Below are positions 9,805 to 20,469 of a stretch of 64,000 bases of DNA, in pieces. The stretch's first letter is position 1, and each line of letters opens with the position of its first letter. Origin of the DNA: Takakia lepidozioides (Eukaryota; Streptophyta; Takakiopsida; Takakiales; Takakiaceae); the NCBI GenBank assembly GCA_030704615.1, contig CM060734.1, positions 38,208,042 through 38,272,041 on the forward strand, in the 5' to 3' direction. A program made the translations under genes and the position numbers. The notes under the pieces are model-generated. The model did no database searches. It was given only the letters and a program-made list of their open reading frames with translations, and had not been told where the DNA came from.

Positions 9805-10170
9805 CACCTTCCGAATGTTGATGGCAGGATTGACCCAAACCTGGCAGTGGTACCTGCAAGTTTGAGGTGCATGTTGTGTGGGTCTGCTAGAGGGGCAGCC
9901 ACCATGCTAGTGTGTGATCGATGCTTTAGAGGTTGGCATATGGGATGTTTGACTCCACCTCTTGAGATGGTTCCTGATGGGGATTGGTTATGTCCGCATT
10001 GCATTGGACAGTGGGAATGGATACAACCATGGAAGGCTAACAAGAAATGCAAGGCCAAGCTACTAGGAGACCTTGAACACACGAGATCCTGGCTCAAGTT
10101 CACAGATTGCAAGACGGCAACTAACGATGGGGCTACTCTTGTACCCGGCCTCTTGGTCTATAGAGTTTGA
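9805..10170 (+). CDS. PHD finger at the C-terminus of the Ty3 polyprotein
   Basis: In frame with integrase, past one TGA, the sequence encodes a linker (HLPNVDGRIDPNLAVVPAS) and then a PHD finger: CMLCG, LVCDRCFRGWHMGC and WLCPHC, giving the Cys4-His-Cys3 ligand pattern with the conserved Trp before the last Cys pair. PHD fingers commonly read the methylation state of the histone H3 tail. Placed after integrase, where many Ty3 elements carry a chromodomain, it probably steers integration to particular chromatin. That role is inferred. The frame closes at 10168-10170 after a short basic tail. Confidence 0.82.
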   Translation, partial: HLPNVDGRIDPNLAVVPASLRCMLCGSARGAATMLVCDRCFRGWHMGCLTPPLEMVPDGDWLCPHCIGQWEWIQPWKANKKCKAKLLGDLEHTRSWLKFTDCKTATNDGATLVPGLLVYRV

Positions 10171-10268
10171 GTACAATAGGGACAGTGATAGAGGACTTAG
10201 TACGGCTGTGGCTATTACATCTTGTAGCTATCTGGAGTTAGAGGAACCTATCCACCAGCTAGGGGGGC

Positions 10269-10797
10269 GATTGTGGCAGACTACTTTATTGTCCATATAT
10301 GTGTGGTGTAGTTTGGACAGCGATGTAGTTGTGTAGCGATACGTATGCACACGACAGCTGTCAAGTTAAATAAACACAGTGTGAAATTAACTAGAATAAA
10401 GCTAGTTATTTGTATTTAACACTTGGATTTAGTTCAAGTGTTAAGTCAGGTGTCAAGTTTAGCTTGACACTTGAACCATCTTATCTTCACGAGAGCGTCA
10501 GTCGTGCGGCTCATCTCTCTCGAGTTGAGCCTGCGCGACCGAACTCCTTTACTGCTTAGAATCTGAGTGTGCTTATGAAGGGAGAATATGATGTTGTGGG
10601 GTGGAGTCTCCATAGCTTGGGGTGCCCCTGGCTTTGGACTCTTAGTTTAATGAGTGATGGTGTTGTATTTCATGTCTCTGCGTCAACAGTGTAAGTTTAG
10701 TTTTCAATCATTGTGGCAGACTACTTTATTGTCCATATATGTGTGGTGTAGTTTGGACAGCGATGTAGTTGTGTAGCGATACGTATGCGCACGATAG
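10269..10797 (+). repeat. 88-bp direct repeat pair at the 3' end of the Ty3 element
   Basis: The segment ATTGTGGCAGACTACTTTA through GTAGCGATACGTATGC occurs at 10269-10356 and again at 10711-10797, with two or three differences. The second copy lies within the proposed LTR, the first before it. It may come from an imperfect template switch during reverse transcription or from local duplication. Confidence 0.85.
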
Positions 10798-11160
10798 AAA
10801 CTTCTCCATCAAAGAATCCTTATTTGGGGAAGCCTCTTAGGGAACCTCCTAATCGCCAGTATATATAGGAGGCGAGACTGGACACTCTTCAGTCTCGCCA
10901 ACACCAGTTCAAACTACTCTTGTTTCCAGTTCCCAGTACTTCAGTCCAATTCCCAGTATCTGGTACTCCAGTCCAGTTTCCAGCATTCCAGTATTCAAGT
11001 CGTGTTCCAATATCTTGCATTCTTGTTCATTGTTATAAAGATCGTCTTGATTCCTATTTACTCATCATGCATTCGGCCACGCCGACCTTGACTTCTTGTC
11101 TAGTCTTGTACCTCTAGTCTGATTTCTTGTTTGTGTTCAGTCATGCTCTCGTCCTTGACA
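10592..11160 (+). mobile_element. Probable 3' LTR of the Ty3 element
   Basis: A purine run GAAGGGAGAA (10577-10586) resembles a polypurine tract and is followed by TGTTGTGGGG. The region contains a strong TATA box (TATATATAGG, 10860-10869) and ends at CTTGACA (11160), giving TG...CA boundaries. Sequence immediately after is unrelated copia RT. The last 80 bases (CGACCTTGACTTCTTGTC to CTCGTCCTTGA) recur at 22440-22517 just upstream of a Ty3 gag, as expected for an LTR 3' end. The exact 5' boundary is uncertain by a few bases. Confidence 0.6.
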
Positions 11161-11292
11161 GGTGCCATTAGCCTTGTGTTTCACTTTGAAAATCCATTTC
11201 GTAGTGATTGGCCTCTTTCCAAGAGGAAGAGGGACTAGTTCCCAAGTCTGATTCTTGGCAATGGAGTTTAGCTCCTGTTTCATTGCATCCCT

Positions 11293-12751
11293 TCAGCCAG
11301 AAATTTTGTTAGCCTCGGTGAAAGTTGAAGGTTCATAATGAACCTCGAGTGTGTTTACCTCATAGTCATGTAGATGTGTAGGGCGTCGTCGTTGTCGGAC
11401 TGGACGAATAGGGGAGACAAGTATGTACAGTGCAACTCTGGGAGATCCAAGTTCGGGCCCTGGTTTCTCAAGTGGTGGTTGTGCCGGGACAGAATCTGGT
11501 TCTGGAGTGACTTGAGATTGGAGTGTAACCTCCTTTGAGCCTTCCTTATCAACATGAATTGGAAGATCAACATGTAGATCTAGGGCCTTCGGTGATGAGG
11601 GTGTTGAGTTAACACCAATGGCCAGGGGAGACTCTTCCAAGTTGTCTGTCGGTGGAGTAGCATAAATAGTTGGTGGATCTATACTTACGGGCTGTTCTAT
11701 GAATCGGACATCTCTGCTGATGAAAATCTTCCTTGAGAGAGGACTATATAGCCTGTATTCTTTCGTAGTGTTGTCATATCCAACAAAAATGCATTCCTCA
11801 GACTTAGAGTCTAATTTGCTGCGTTTATGTTTCTCTATGTGAACATATGAGATGCTCCCAAAGACTCTCAAATGGCTCAAGTCTGGTTTGATACCTGAGA
11901 AGAGTTCGTAAGGACTTGACCCTGAGTTCGCTTTTGATGGAGATCTGTTCAGCAGATACGCCCCTGTATTCACCGCTTCAGTCCACAGATACTTGGTTAG
12001 AGTTTTTTCCAGTAAAAGACTTATTGCATGTTCAAGAAGCGTCCTATTTTTTCGTTCGGCGACATCGTTTTGTTGCGGTGTATGGGGCTGAGTAAGTTGG
12101 CATTAGATACCGGTTGCTTGCAGAAACGCAGTGAACTCTCCTGATAAGAATTCTCCGCCCCTGTCTGTGCGAAGCTTGACAATAGATATGTCAGTGGTAT
12201 TTTCTATCATAGCTTTAAACACTTTGAAATGTTTCAAGGCCTCACTCTTAGCCTTTAGGAAATACACCCAAGTAAACCTATTGCGGTCGTCCGTGATGGT
12301 CATCATGAAATACCTTGATCCTGAGAGCGATGGCACCACATAGGTCCATATGTACCAATTCGAGGATTTTCTTTGCCCTGTTTTGAGATGACCGAGGAAA
12401 TCTTTCTCGGTGCTGCTTTCCTATGAGACATGCACCACACACCTCTTTCAGTAACGGCAGTTTCGTTATTCCTTCCGCTTTGTTGTGATTTGACAAATAG
12501 TGGAGTCCGTGAAAGTTCAGGTGCCCAAGCCGTCTATGCCACAATCTAGCAGAAGTATCATCTTCTAGAGAGAGAACTTCAGTACTATCTACGACATGAG
12601 ATTCTAGTGATCGTGAAGAGTGCGATTCTACTTTATACAAACTATTCTTTGGGTCCCTATTACCACTAAGTCTAATCGTGTGTGGAGATTTTGAGTCTAC
12701 AAAAATACATTTTCTAGAACTAAAAATTCCTAAGTGACCTGAATCTGTCAA
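11293..12751 (-). pseudogene. Copia integrase region
   Basis: The pre-integrase zinc module (LWHRRLGHLNFHGL and CGACLIGKQHRERFP) is followed by integrase core pieces: LVHMDLCG (first Asp), VKLRTDRGGEFLS (second Asp) and NTGAYLLNRSPSK. After them comes the C-terminal block YELFSGIKPDLSHLRVFG and FVGYDNTTKEYRLYSP. At least two frame changes lie near 12280 and 12100. Only the first few RT residues remain beyond 11290. Confidence 0.82.
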
Positions 12752-12756
12752 GGCAC

Positions 12757-13146
12757 CTACAGAAATCTGATTTTGTTAACTCCAGGCATGTAGAGAACAT
12801 CAATTATCTTTTTTATTGCTCCATTTGAAAGCTGCAGGTTGGCATGGCCTTTGCCTACCACATTGTGATGTTGTCCCCCAGCTGATCTCACGGTGTTTGT
12901 ACGAGCTGGTATTACTACGTTCTGTAGCAGGGACTTGTTCCCAGAGATATGTCTACTAGCTCCTGAGTGTATGTACCAATCAGACTCTTTCCCTAAGTCC
13001 ATGGAAGTTAATGCGACTTCTAGCATATGAGCTAAGTCGGCAATATCATCATCCTCAGGGTCAGAGCCGTCTTGATCACTTTGATCATTTTCAATCATGT
13101 TGGCTTGCTGTGTGGAGCGAATCTTGAAGACTTCCTCATATGGCAC
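12757..13146 (-). pseudogene. Copia protease
   Basis: The active-site region reads DWYIHSGASRHISGN, where functional copia proteases have WYIDSGAS. The catalytic Asp is replaced by His, a single-base change (GAT to CAT). The downstream GKGHANLQLSNG and VLYMPGVNKIRFL correspond to the rest of the domain. The missing Asp alone would abolish cleavage of the polyprotein. Confidence 0.8.
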
Positions 13147-13385
13147 AGCGCAGTTTCGAGCCCAGTGGCCGGGCTTGCCGCATCTATTGCAACAAGATGT
13201 GGATTTCTTGATGTGAAAGTTTCCGTGACTGGCCCCTCCTTCCTTTTAATGAAATTTCTTGAACTTCACCCAAAGTGTCTTATCCTCGTCACTGGTCTTC
13301 TTGCTCTTGAGCTCTCGTTGGGATTCTTCATACAACAGCATCCCAGAAAGTTCTTCGAAATCCGGCAATTTTTCTTTGTAAGCAA

Positions 13386-13808
13386 TCATGATTGATTGAG
13401 TGTAATGCTCGTATGAATCATGGAAGTGTCATCATCTTTTTTGAGAAGAGAGAATTTTTTTCTGATGTTGAGCCTTCTAGAGTTAGATTTGACCTCAAAC
13501 ACCTTTGCTAGATGATCCCATAGCTCCTTGGGGTCAGTTATATGACTCACTGAGGGGATAAGTCTCTCCCAGAGAGTGTCCCGAATAAACGACAAGGCTT
13601 TCCTCTGTTGTTTCTCAAACAATTCTTCATTGTCCTCAGTTACTTCAAACTTGGAATCAAGAACATGAGAAATGTCATCTCTCATCAGAAGATTCTTAAC
13701 CTTGAAACTCCATACAACATAGTTAGATCTACCAGTTAGCTTGTTTTGTTGAGAGAATCCTAATCCCATATTCTCCCCCTTAGTAGTCATCGTGATTAAG
13801 AAGAACAA
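13386..13808 (-). pseudogene. Copia Gag, N-terminal part
   Basis: It encodes KLTGRSNYVVWSFKVKNLL, LWDHLAKVF and RRLNIRKKFSLLKKDDDTSM, the UBN2/gag-polypeptide signature of Tnt1-type copia elements. Gag forms the virus-like particle. The frame breaks at about 13400 and the zinc knuckle RCGKPGHWARNC follows in another frame at about 13150-13195. Confidence 0.8.
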
Positions 13809-15480
13809 ATGGAAAGAAAAGAAACACTATCTATGTTAGTGATGCATGTGTAGAAAGAGATTTTGCAACGGTTAGCAGCCGAGGTTTATTCGACAACCAA
13901 ATAGTCGCAGGTTAGTACAGAAGCAATCAGATCCTGCAGCCCCGATTTCAGCCCGCTTGCTCCTGGTTTGGCATGTTGATGCCAAGGGTTCTATACAAGT
14001 GAGGATTTCTGAGAACCTAAAAACATGGAAACCTATTCAGTCTTCTAACTTGCAAGCTCCATTTGATGTCACATAGATCAGGACAACTTAAGGCGCATGT
14101 ATAGGTTCTCTGGTATGTTGTGATCACAACACAAAGAGTCAATCAGCACTGTAGCTCGCATCAGGCACAAAACCCTAGAGGAGGCAACCTCCACAATCTA
14201 CAATTACATGCAAACTCCCTCCTAATTACCTCCTCGAGGTGACTTCAGAGAAATAGGCAACATGCTAAGAAAACCTAGTGCGGATGGGCCAAATATTAGA
14301 CTCATGGATGCAACAATCTCGCACAATGGAGGCGCTGCATTATATCAGTCAGGAAATTCTATGCTTGTCCCTAGAGAAGAGACAAGAATCAGCCGGTGTA
14401 TGCGAGTTGACGTGCTTGTACCACCAGTCAGAAGGTGAAGATCTCAAGCTCGGATGGCAAGGGAAATGAACACAAAAAACAGTGCCAGGACAAATCACAC
14501 ATAAGATCCTACATATCACACGTAAGATCTATGGTGCAAAACTTAAAATGTGCTGGGGAGAGAGAAGATGCTTGCAGCTATCCAACCCTCAAAGTAAGAA
14601 CCACAAGCTGAAGCAATAAATGAACCTCCTGGGACCCCAAGTTGTAAACAGTGAAATCCCGGCAACCAAATCACTTCTGTGCTCTCATACCCCAAAACCA
14701 AAAGCCCTAATTAACCACTGACAAGCAACATTAAAGATGAAAAAACAACAACAAGGATGAAATAGATGGGGGAAGATGATACCTGACCGCAGCTGAGCCT
14801 AAGGCTGAGCAGTACAAAACCAACAAATCCAACATGTGGTTGTTAGAGAAGCACATACAGATCCGGATCATAGCTTGAAAAAAAGTTGGAAATTTTTTGG
14901 AGCTAGTTATTGATTTCGTATCAGATCTACTTGCTTATATCTGTGATTATCGAATCTGAGAGTGTTGTAGTCAAGAAAATGTGGTGGAACTCGTGTGTAT
15001 AAATGTGAACTTATAATTGGGATCCAACAATACGTTTACTATAGATACTGAGAAAGAGAAAATTCAACAGCAGACCTTAACATTATCATAAACATGCAGA
15101 AGGGGACCAAACAGATAAAAGAGAAAAGGAGTGTTGAACATTGAATATTTGATTTGAGAGTTTTACTACCGGGTTGGCGCAGTGCAGGGCTGGAATCAAT
15201 GCATACGGTCCGAGGAGACTCTTAGAAAAGCTTAAAAAGAAAAAACAATAGCAGCTGGTCCTTCGCAAGGCAAGATTACAGCATTGGGTAGACACAGGTT
15301 ACCCATTTTGTTTACAGTGTACGTCTTGGAAAAGACACCACGATCCTGTTCAATTAGAAAATCAACAGGAAGAGAAATATGGTAATAAGCTGAGAAGATG
15401 GGCTTCAAAGATGAATACCATGAGTGACCTCTATTATGCTCCCGAAATATCGTTCTCTCCAGCAGGAGTTGCTCGTAGGA
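13809..15480. other. No gene recognised
   Basis: I see no credible coding region or element boundary in this 1.7 kb. It should contain the copia leader and 5' LTR if the element were complete. The only hint is GCTCTCATACCC at 14683, which is two mismatches from the complement of the initiator-Met tRNA primer site, and no LTR edge could be placed next to it. A perfect 16-bp palindrome TGTTGTGATCACAACA lies at 14116-14131. Confidence 0.5.
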
Positions 15481-15915
15481 TTATATCTTCCGGAGAAAGT
15501 CTTTCTTGTACAAAGCAAAAACATGTTCCAGAGGTCTTGCCGGATCAGTTGCTCTTCCTTCTTCTGAAGGATCTCTTTCTCGTTCCGAAGGTCCTCTCTG
15601 TCGAATCTCCCTTACTTCCAAGTCTCTTTCTCTCTCCAGGATCTTTGTCGTTGCAGACTCGCTCTTCCTTCCGAGTCTCTTGCTCTCTTCATCTTCACTC
15701 TCGGAAGGGTTTTCCATCTCTCGGATCTCCTCTTCTTCCTTCCGAGTCTCTTGCTCTCTTCATCTTCACTATCGGAAGGGTTTCCCATCTCTCGGACCTC
15801 CTCTTCCACGCTTCTGATCTCCTCTAGCACTCTCCTGCGCTTCAAGACTGTCTTCCGAATCACTAATTTCACCGTCCACAGCTGCAGCCTCCATATTATC
15901 AGTGTCCATCGTAGA
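15481..15915 (-). pseudogene. Ser/Glu/Arg-rich coding fragment
   Basis: On the reverse strand an ATG at 15913-15915 begins an acidic segment (MDTDNMEAAAVDGEISDSED), then the frame changes to EEIRSVEEEVREMGNPSDSED and again to a charged tail (ILERERDLEVREI...PSERERDPSEEG) ending near 15481. The composition resembles the disordered N-terminus of a nuclear or RNA-processing protein, but I do not recognise the family. The frame breaks coincide with a 71-bp tandem duplication (71 is not a multiple of 3). It may be a first exon of a decayed host gene or a captured fragment. Confidence 0.45.
15663..15812. repeat. 71-bp tandem duplication inside the coding fragment
   Basis: CTTCCTTCCGAGTCTCTTGC recurs 71 bp downstream, and similarity continues through TCATCTTCACT and TCGGAAGGG to CATCTCTCGGA. 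The two copies therefore read the same peptide (SEDEESKRLGRK) in different frames. Confidence 0.85.
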
Positions 15916-16209
15916 GCACAGAATCCAAAAGAACTGAGGAGGTCAACCACAAGATGAAGAAGAAAAGTCTCACGATATTAATCACAGCTGCACACAAGTT
16001 TAATGCAGGTTCTCAAGAGCATATAATATAGAATGAATCCACAGATGAAATCGTTGAGTCATGCAAGCTCAGAATACATTGTATTGATGTGCTGTACTGA
16101 AATAGAATGTGTAAGCTGAGTTCAATGCTACGCTCCATCGATATTATTGATCTGGAGTATATGTGTACCAGCCTACGGCCAGGGTCCCTCTCAGACTTAA
16201 TGTGCAATG

Positions 16210-16589
16210 CTCAAGTTGGCTTGCTCTGGACAAGGGTCACAATCCACTAGGAAACGTGGTCCTCGTGCCTCTTGAGCAAAAGGTTCCCGGTAAGTTGAAT
16301 TATTTGTCTATTTAGAACTAGAGCTGTACTTCATGTTAGTATAACTGCTGGCTCTTAAAAAATATATATCTATAAGTCTAGATATTGTATTCTGCTGCTG
16401 TGGAATTTAAGGTTGGGTGTAGAATGCCAACCTCCATGATGCTGAGGACCTGTTTCAGGAGAATAGGCTCGACGGTGTGGTCATGTCAGTTGATGTCCTT
16501 GTCGGACCTCAAGTAGAAGGTCTCTCAAACGAGCGGGCTCCATCTCAGACAGGGATCAGGATTAAAGAGCTCCATTATATGGAGTGAAA
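16210..16589 (+). other. Two exon-like open segments, unassigned
   Basis: Bases 16213-16290 read SSWLALDKGHNPLGNVVLVP and end at a good donor-like CCCGGTAAGT. After 130 bp, bases 16425-16589 read NANLHDAEDLFQENRLDG and continue open to TGA. Both look more like protein than the surroundings, but neither belongs to a family I know. They could be remnants of one gene or chance open stretches. Confidence 0.25.
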
Positions 16590-18883
16590 TGTTCTGTACA
16601 TGGTTACTTCATTAGTTGGTCCTGATTTAGAATCAATCTGCGGCCAAAGAAAGGATATTAATCAGAAATATTGCACAACCACTTTGAGCAGAGATTCTTT
16701 CGTGACCAAGTAACCCATCAGCTTTGAGTTTGGGAGTATGACCAAAAAGAATGTGGCGATCTCCTTCGGTATGTAAAGATGGTCATGTCAGCAAGATGGA
16801 TAAGTTTTGCAAAGAGTGTTAAAGGAGTGTTAAAGGAAAAACTCCTTGGATCTTGAGACAGCAGAGCTCTGATCTGCGTACGATCTCTTGACAGCTTTGT
16901 AAGGTCAATTAGCATATGATGTGGCTGGATTGTACGTACTCCAGCCACATCCCAATCTAGCAAGTAGACCATAAGTGGGGGTTGCACAACTTGAAGCTGG
17001 TGAAGTCCGTTGGAGGAATGGGCATGATTAAGAAAGTACTTAACATGATGCTGAGATCACCTAACTTCTAGCAGAGGAATTATTTAGACCCTGCTCAGGG
17101 AGCTTCCCGAACTTGGACTAGCTGGTTATAAGGTTATAAGGAAGCGCATCTTCAGTATCAAACTACTTCTATATATACACACACACACACACACGTAGTA
17201 TTCACCTGACGGTAGCGTCGATCATGATAGTCGTAATTAATCATACTTGTAACAGATTACTCTTTGCTCGGATGTAATAAGTTCATTCTTCTATTAAACA
17301 TCTTCTAAAGACTAAGTACTGGGAGCAACAACACTTGATGAATATATTATTTAAGTCTATATATCGATCGCTCTGAGTACTATGGGAACTAGGTTTGATC
17401 AACACTTTCCTTGCCCACAGTAGTTTGCAATATTCCTCATGGGGGCACAACTTGTAGGATTGATAACAAGCAGATCTTTAACGTATAATGTGCATTTGAA
17501 TCGGAATCGCAAACCTAGCACGTCATCCATGAGAGGACCGAGAGGCTTCTCTAGATGTAGGTGCGGATCCACAGACTGTCTCGTGGATTTTGGGCCTCCA
17601 GGCTCTTCCCTCCGCAATTAATCTCGTTTGAGGGACAAGTGTCTGCCGCCACTTAAGGGATATATCTAGGCTATATTAGTGGGCCATAGACTTTTTTTGG
17701 ACTGTCGTCCGATTGATTCCGTGGTCTAAGGGGGATTCTGGATGCCAAATAAGCATTGTTCCTCCATACATCTGCATGGACGGATGTTGGAAGCCTCAGG
17801 TTACGGTTGTGACCAGGTTGCACAGACCACTTACCTTCTGACCGCCAGCGAGATGAGATTAGACTAACAATAAATATGTATGTACATATTTTAGATTATA
17901 TTCATGTGCTTAGTTGTCCGTGTAGCTCAATCGTGGTGTGAGCTTCAAATGGTTGGGTGGCAAGTAAGTTCACATAAAAACGTGCTTGGCAATTGAATGG
18001 CAGCTCGAGCCTGGAATCGTAGAAAAACGTTCCTCTATTATCTTTCTCACAATTCCGTCCCACTAGAACAGACTCTATCAAATCTCAACTAAGCATAGTA
18101 CTGGAAACTGTCCAGCCCGCCCAACCACCACGTCGCCATGCATCTATAATCAAATCTATCATCCATCAATCCATCAATCGTCTCAATGTGTCAATCTATC
18201 AATCTATGTCAAAGTGTCTATCGATCCTCAAGTTGTGTAATTCTATTCTGAAACTCCTCCTCCTTATATAGGCAGTCCGGCGGCTCCTTCAGTGCAACCT
18301 GCAGTACCCATAAATATAAACCCACGTATATCAATCTGGAAAAAGAGTTCAATAGAGGGTTAAGACAGCTCCTTCCATCAAATATCAATACCAATATAGT
18401 GTCGCGGTCGAATATATCATCTTGGTTACCTTAAACAGTGCTTTACCAATTAAGATAACTTGATTTATCAATGCACAAGCCATCGGTAGCCTTGCCCAAT
18501 ATATCATTGGTCAAATCAATCTATGGTCAATTTAAACGCCACCCAACTGGATCAAGCACTAAATCAAACACCATCCATCTTTAGCATTGCTAAGTTAATA
18601 TCTTGGTCTAAAACCGTTATATTCAATAGGTGAAGATAGAGGTACATGATAGGTAGATTAAATGCCAGGTTCATGCAATAGTAGACAATATTGTGCACTA
18701 TTTGCACGAGCTGCATTGTAAGTCTGGGAAGTCGACCATTGGGAACCACATTTTGCAGATTTTCATATATACGTCGGTTCAAAGTAGGCTCGTCAACTGC
18801 GCCCCCATGGCTACTTCTACCCTAGGTACATGGCTCGTAAGCTCAAACGAGCAATTTTTTAACTTTCAATCCAGTGTTCTTCA
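16590..18883. other. No gene recognised
   Basis: Low-complexity pieces include an (AC)n microsatellite at 17173-17194 and ATCAATC-rich sequence at about 18140-18210. Short open frames on both strands lack recognisable domains. Confidence 0.5.
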
Positions 18884-19260
18884 TGTTGGAAATCAACTCT
18901 TTACCAAGTTACTGCTACTTAGAGTTACTGTGATGATAAGTCAAGCTTCCATAATAGCAGTGTTGACAAGTCGCACTTAACAATAGAGATAAGCCTCAGT
19001 TAGCTAAAATATAGCTAAAGTTAGCTTCAGTTATTAGTGACTCAAGTCATTGTACCATAATAGCAGGTGGAGATAACTTAAGTACAAGCATGGAGTTATG
19101 CACTATAGAACTTTATCTCAGCTATTCTTGGATTAGACTTTGAGTAGAAATAGGGAGAGCTCGGAGGGTGGACACATAGCTTGTTGTGGTCCTATGGTTG
19201 GATGGAGAGTTCTCAGTAATCGATTCATCTTTTATCTCTATTATCTGTCGAATTCCAACA
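18884..19260 (+). repeat. Copia 5' LTR
   Basis: TG...CA ends with the inverted pair TGTTGGAA/TTCCAACA. It matches the 3' LTR at 25042-25414 across its whole length, with scattered substitutions and small indels (for example GTCGCACTTAACA against GTCACAGTTAACA). It carries the promoter and polyadenylation signals of the element; GTAGAAATAGGGAG here corresponds to GTATAAATAGGGAG, a TATA box, in the other LTR. Confidence 0.9.
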
Positions 19261-19276
19261 TGGTATCATAGCAAGG
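19261..19276 (+). promoter_or_regulatory. Primer-binding site for tRNA-iMet
   Basis: TGGTATCATAGCAAGG immediately follows the 5' LTR. It is one mismatch from TGGTATCAGAGC, the initiator-Met tRNA primer site used by plant copia elements. Confidence 0.85.
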
Positions 19277-19449
19277 TTTTGTCTAAGAGATAGAGCCTGG
19301 AGATGAGTATTTGATTTACAACCTATAGGCTTGAGTGCTTGGTGTTAGATTTGGAAGTTTGAGGGTGTTTTGTACTTGGCAAAACATCAAACTATCATAG
19401 GGCATCCTCTGCTGATCATACCTAAGTGGAGAAGTGAGATGGTTTAACA

Positions 19450-20050
19450 ATTTTTCATACATGGAAGATTAAGATGGACTTCATTCTTCATGAGAAAGAT
19501 CGGTGGGAGATCACATCAGGAGAAACGGTTGAACCAGTTCAACTGCAGCCTGAAGATGGAGAGATAATAGCCATAGGGATCACTCCTGAGCAACGACTTT
19601 CTGAAAAGAAATATAAGTTAGCTTGATGAACCATGTTGTTGAATGTAGCAGGTTCAATAAGTTAATTCATCATGTTGCACATGCTAAAACTGCTAGAGAA
19701 GCATGGTTCAATCTATGTGTCAGTTTTGAAAGAAATCATGTCGTTAATCGGCTCTATCTTAACCAAAAGTTGTAAGATGGAGGAAAGAATTTAAATTCAA
19801 GAAGAAGAAACACAAAGTCTGTTTCTTTTGTGGCATAAGAGGTCATTATGCACGTGACTGCTTCAAGAAAAAGCTAGACGATGAGAAGAAGGAAAAGTTA
19901 CAGAGTGAAATTTCATCGGCAATTATGGCTGACAGAACTAAACTTTTTGTTGTAGCTTTGTCAATATCTCATAGTTGTAAAGATGTGTGGTGAATCATTG
20001 ATTCAAGAGCATTTCAACATATGACGTTCCAAAGGGAAGCATGCAAAAGA
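19450..20050 (+). pseudogene. Copia gag, zinc knuckle and protease remnants
   Basis: Fragments in changing frames read MDFILHEKDRWEITSG and LIHHVAHAKTAREAWFNLC (gag), then CFFCGIRGHYARDC (zinc knuckle, about 19817-19860), then IDSRAFQHMT (about 19998), a damaged form of the protease active site IDSGASQHMT with Gly lost. Sequence from 20050 to 20470 has only weak similarity to copia. Confidence 0.7.
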
Positions 20051-20469
20051 CAATGCTCGATTGACTCTACCCTTCATTCTTGACAACATCTACAGTGCAC
20101 GTGGTACTGTCTCTTGGAACTCCAACCATTGTCCAACCTTGAGGACCCGACTGGCGATCTGCCAGAGAGAAGCGCACATCTTGGCGGTGTGGTTATGTTC
20201 CAGATGGAGCTCCAGATTCCGCTCCAGTTTCTGTTTTGGAAATCATAATCTTCCCATTTTTTGTCCATTCACTGTAGATATCTCCTTGCCAATTGCTCCA
20301 ATTGTGGTGTGCTATGGCTTGAAACATTTCTAACAACTAGTGTGATCAAGGTATGGTGGCCTCATGAGCTCTGAATTTTCTTAAGGGGTTGCGATCTGGC
20401 CCCCAACAGATCTGCACTTGTTGTTCAAGTTTCCGGACGTTTAGGTACTCAGGTGGGACACGAGGTGTA

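Larger units (their letters stand above)
4722..11160 (+). mobile_element. Ty3/gypsy element encoding a DNA methyltransferase and PHD finger
   Basis: A 5'-truncated Ty3/gypsy retrotransposon. The order is aspartic protease (about 4900-5300), C5-DNA methyltransferase (about 5600-6552), a linker, RT (7082-8029), RNase H (about 8029-8380), integrase (about 8760-9800), PHD finger (about 9865-10010), then a 3' LTR (about 10592-11160). RT before integrase places it in Ty3/gypsy. The 5' LTR and gag are absent and the left end abuts LINE sequence. The coding region carries several stops and frameshifts (5039, 5703, about 6000, 6874, 8028, 8095, 9802), so the copy is inactive but relatively young. Methyltransferase-bearing Ty3 elements have been reported in charophytes, and copia-type ones in dinoflagellates. 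Confidence 0.85.
11161..13808 (-). mobile_element. Truncated Ty1/copia element, reverse strand
   Basis: Read from right to left: gag (13808-13386), zinc knuckle and protease (about 13210-12757), GAG pre-integrase and integrase (12751-11700), integrase C-terminal region (11973-11293), and the first RT residues ending at 11161, where Ty3 LTR sequence begins. Integrase before RT identifies copia. No LTR was found on its right side. Several frame changes make it inactive. Confidence 0.85.

Noticed and set aside
11161-13808. That the reverse-strand copia was split by the Ty3 element and continues to the left of 4722
   Set aside because: Sequence left of 4722 is LINE, with no copia RT remainder and no matching duplication.
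14116-14131. Perfect 16-bp palindrome TGTTGTGATCACAACA as an operator or attachment site
   Set aside because: A single isolated palindrome in non-coding plant DNA; no partner copy or neighbouring gene supports a function.
14683-14694. Possible primer-binding site of the reverse-strand copia element
   Set aside because: Two mismatches from the consensus and no TG...CA LTR edge beside it.
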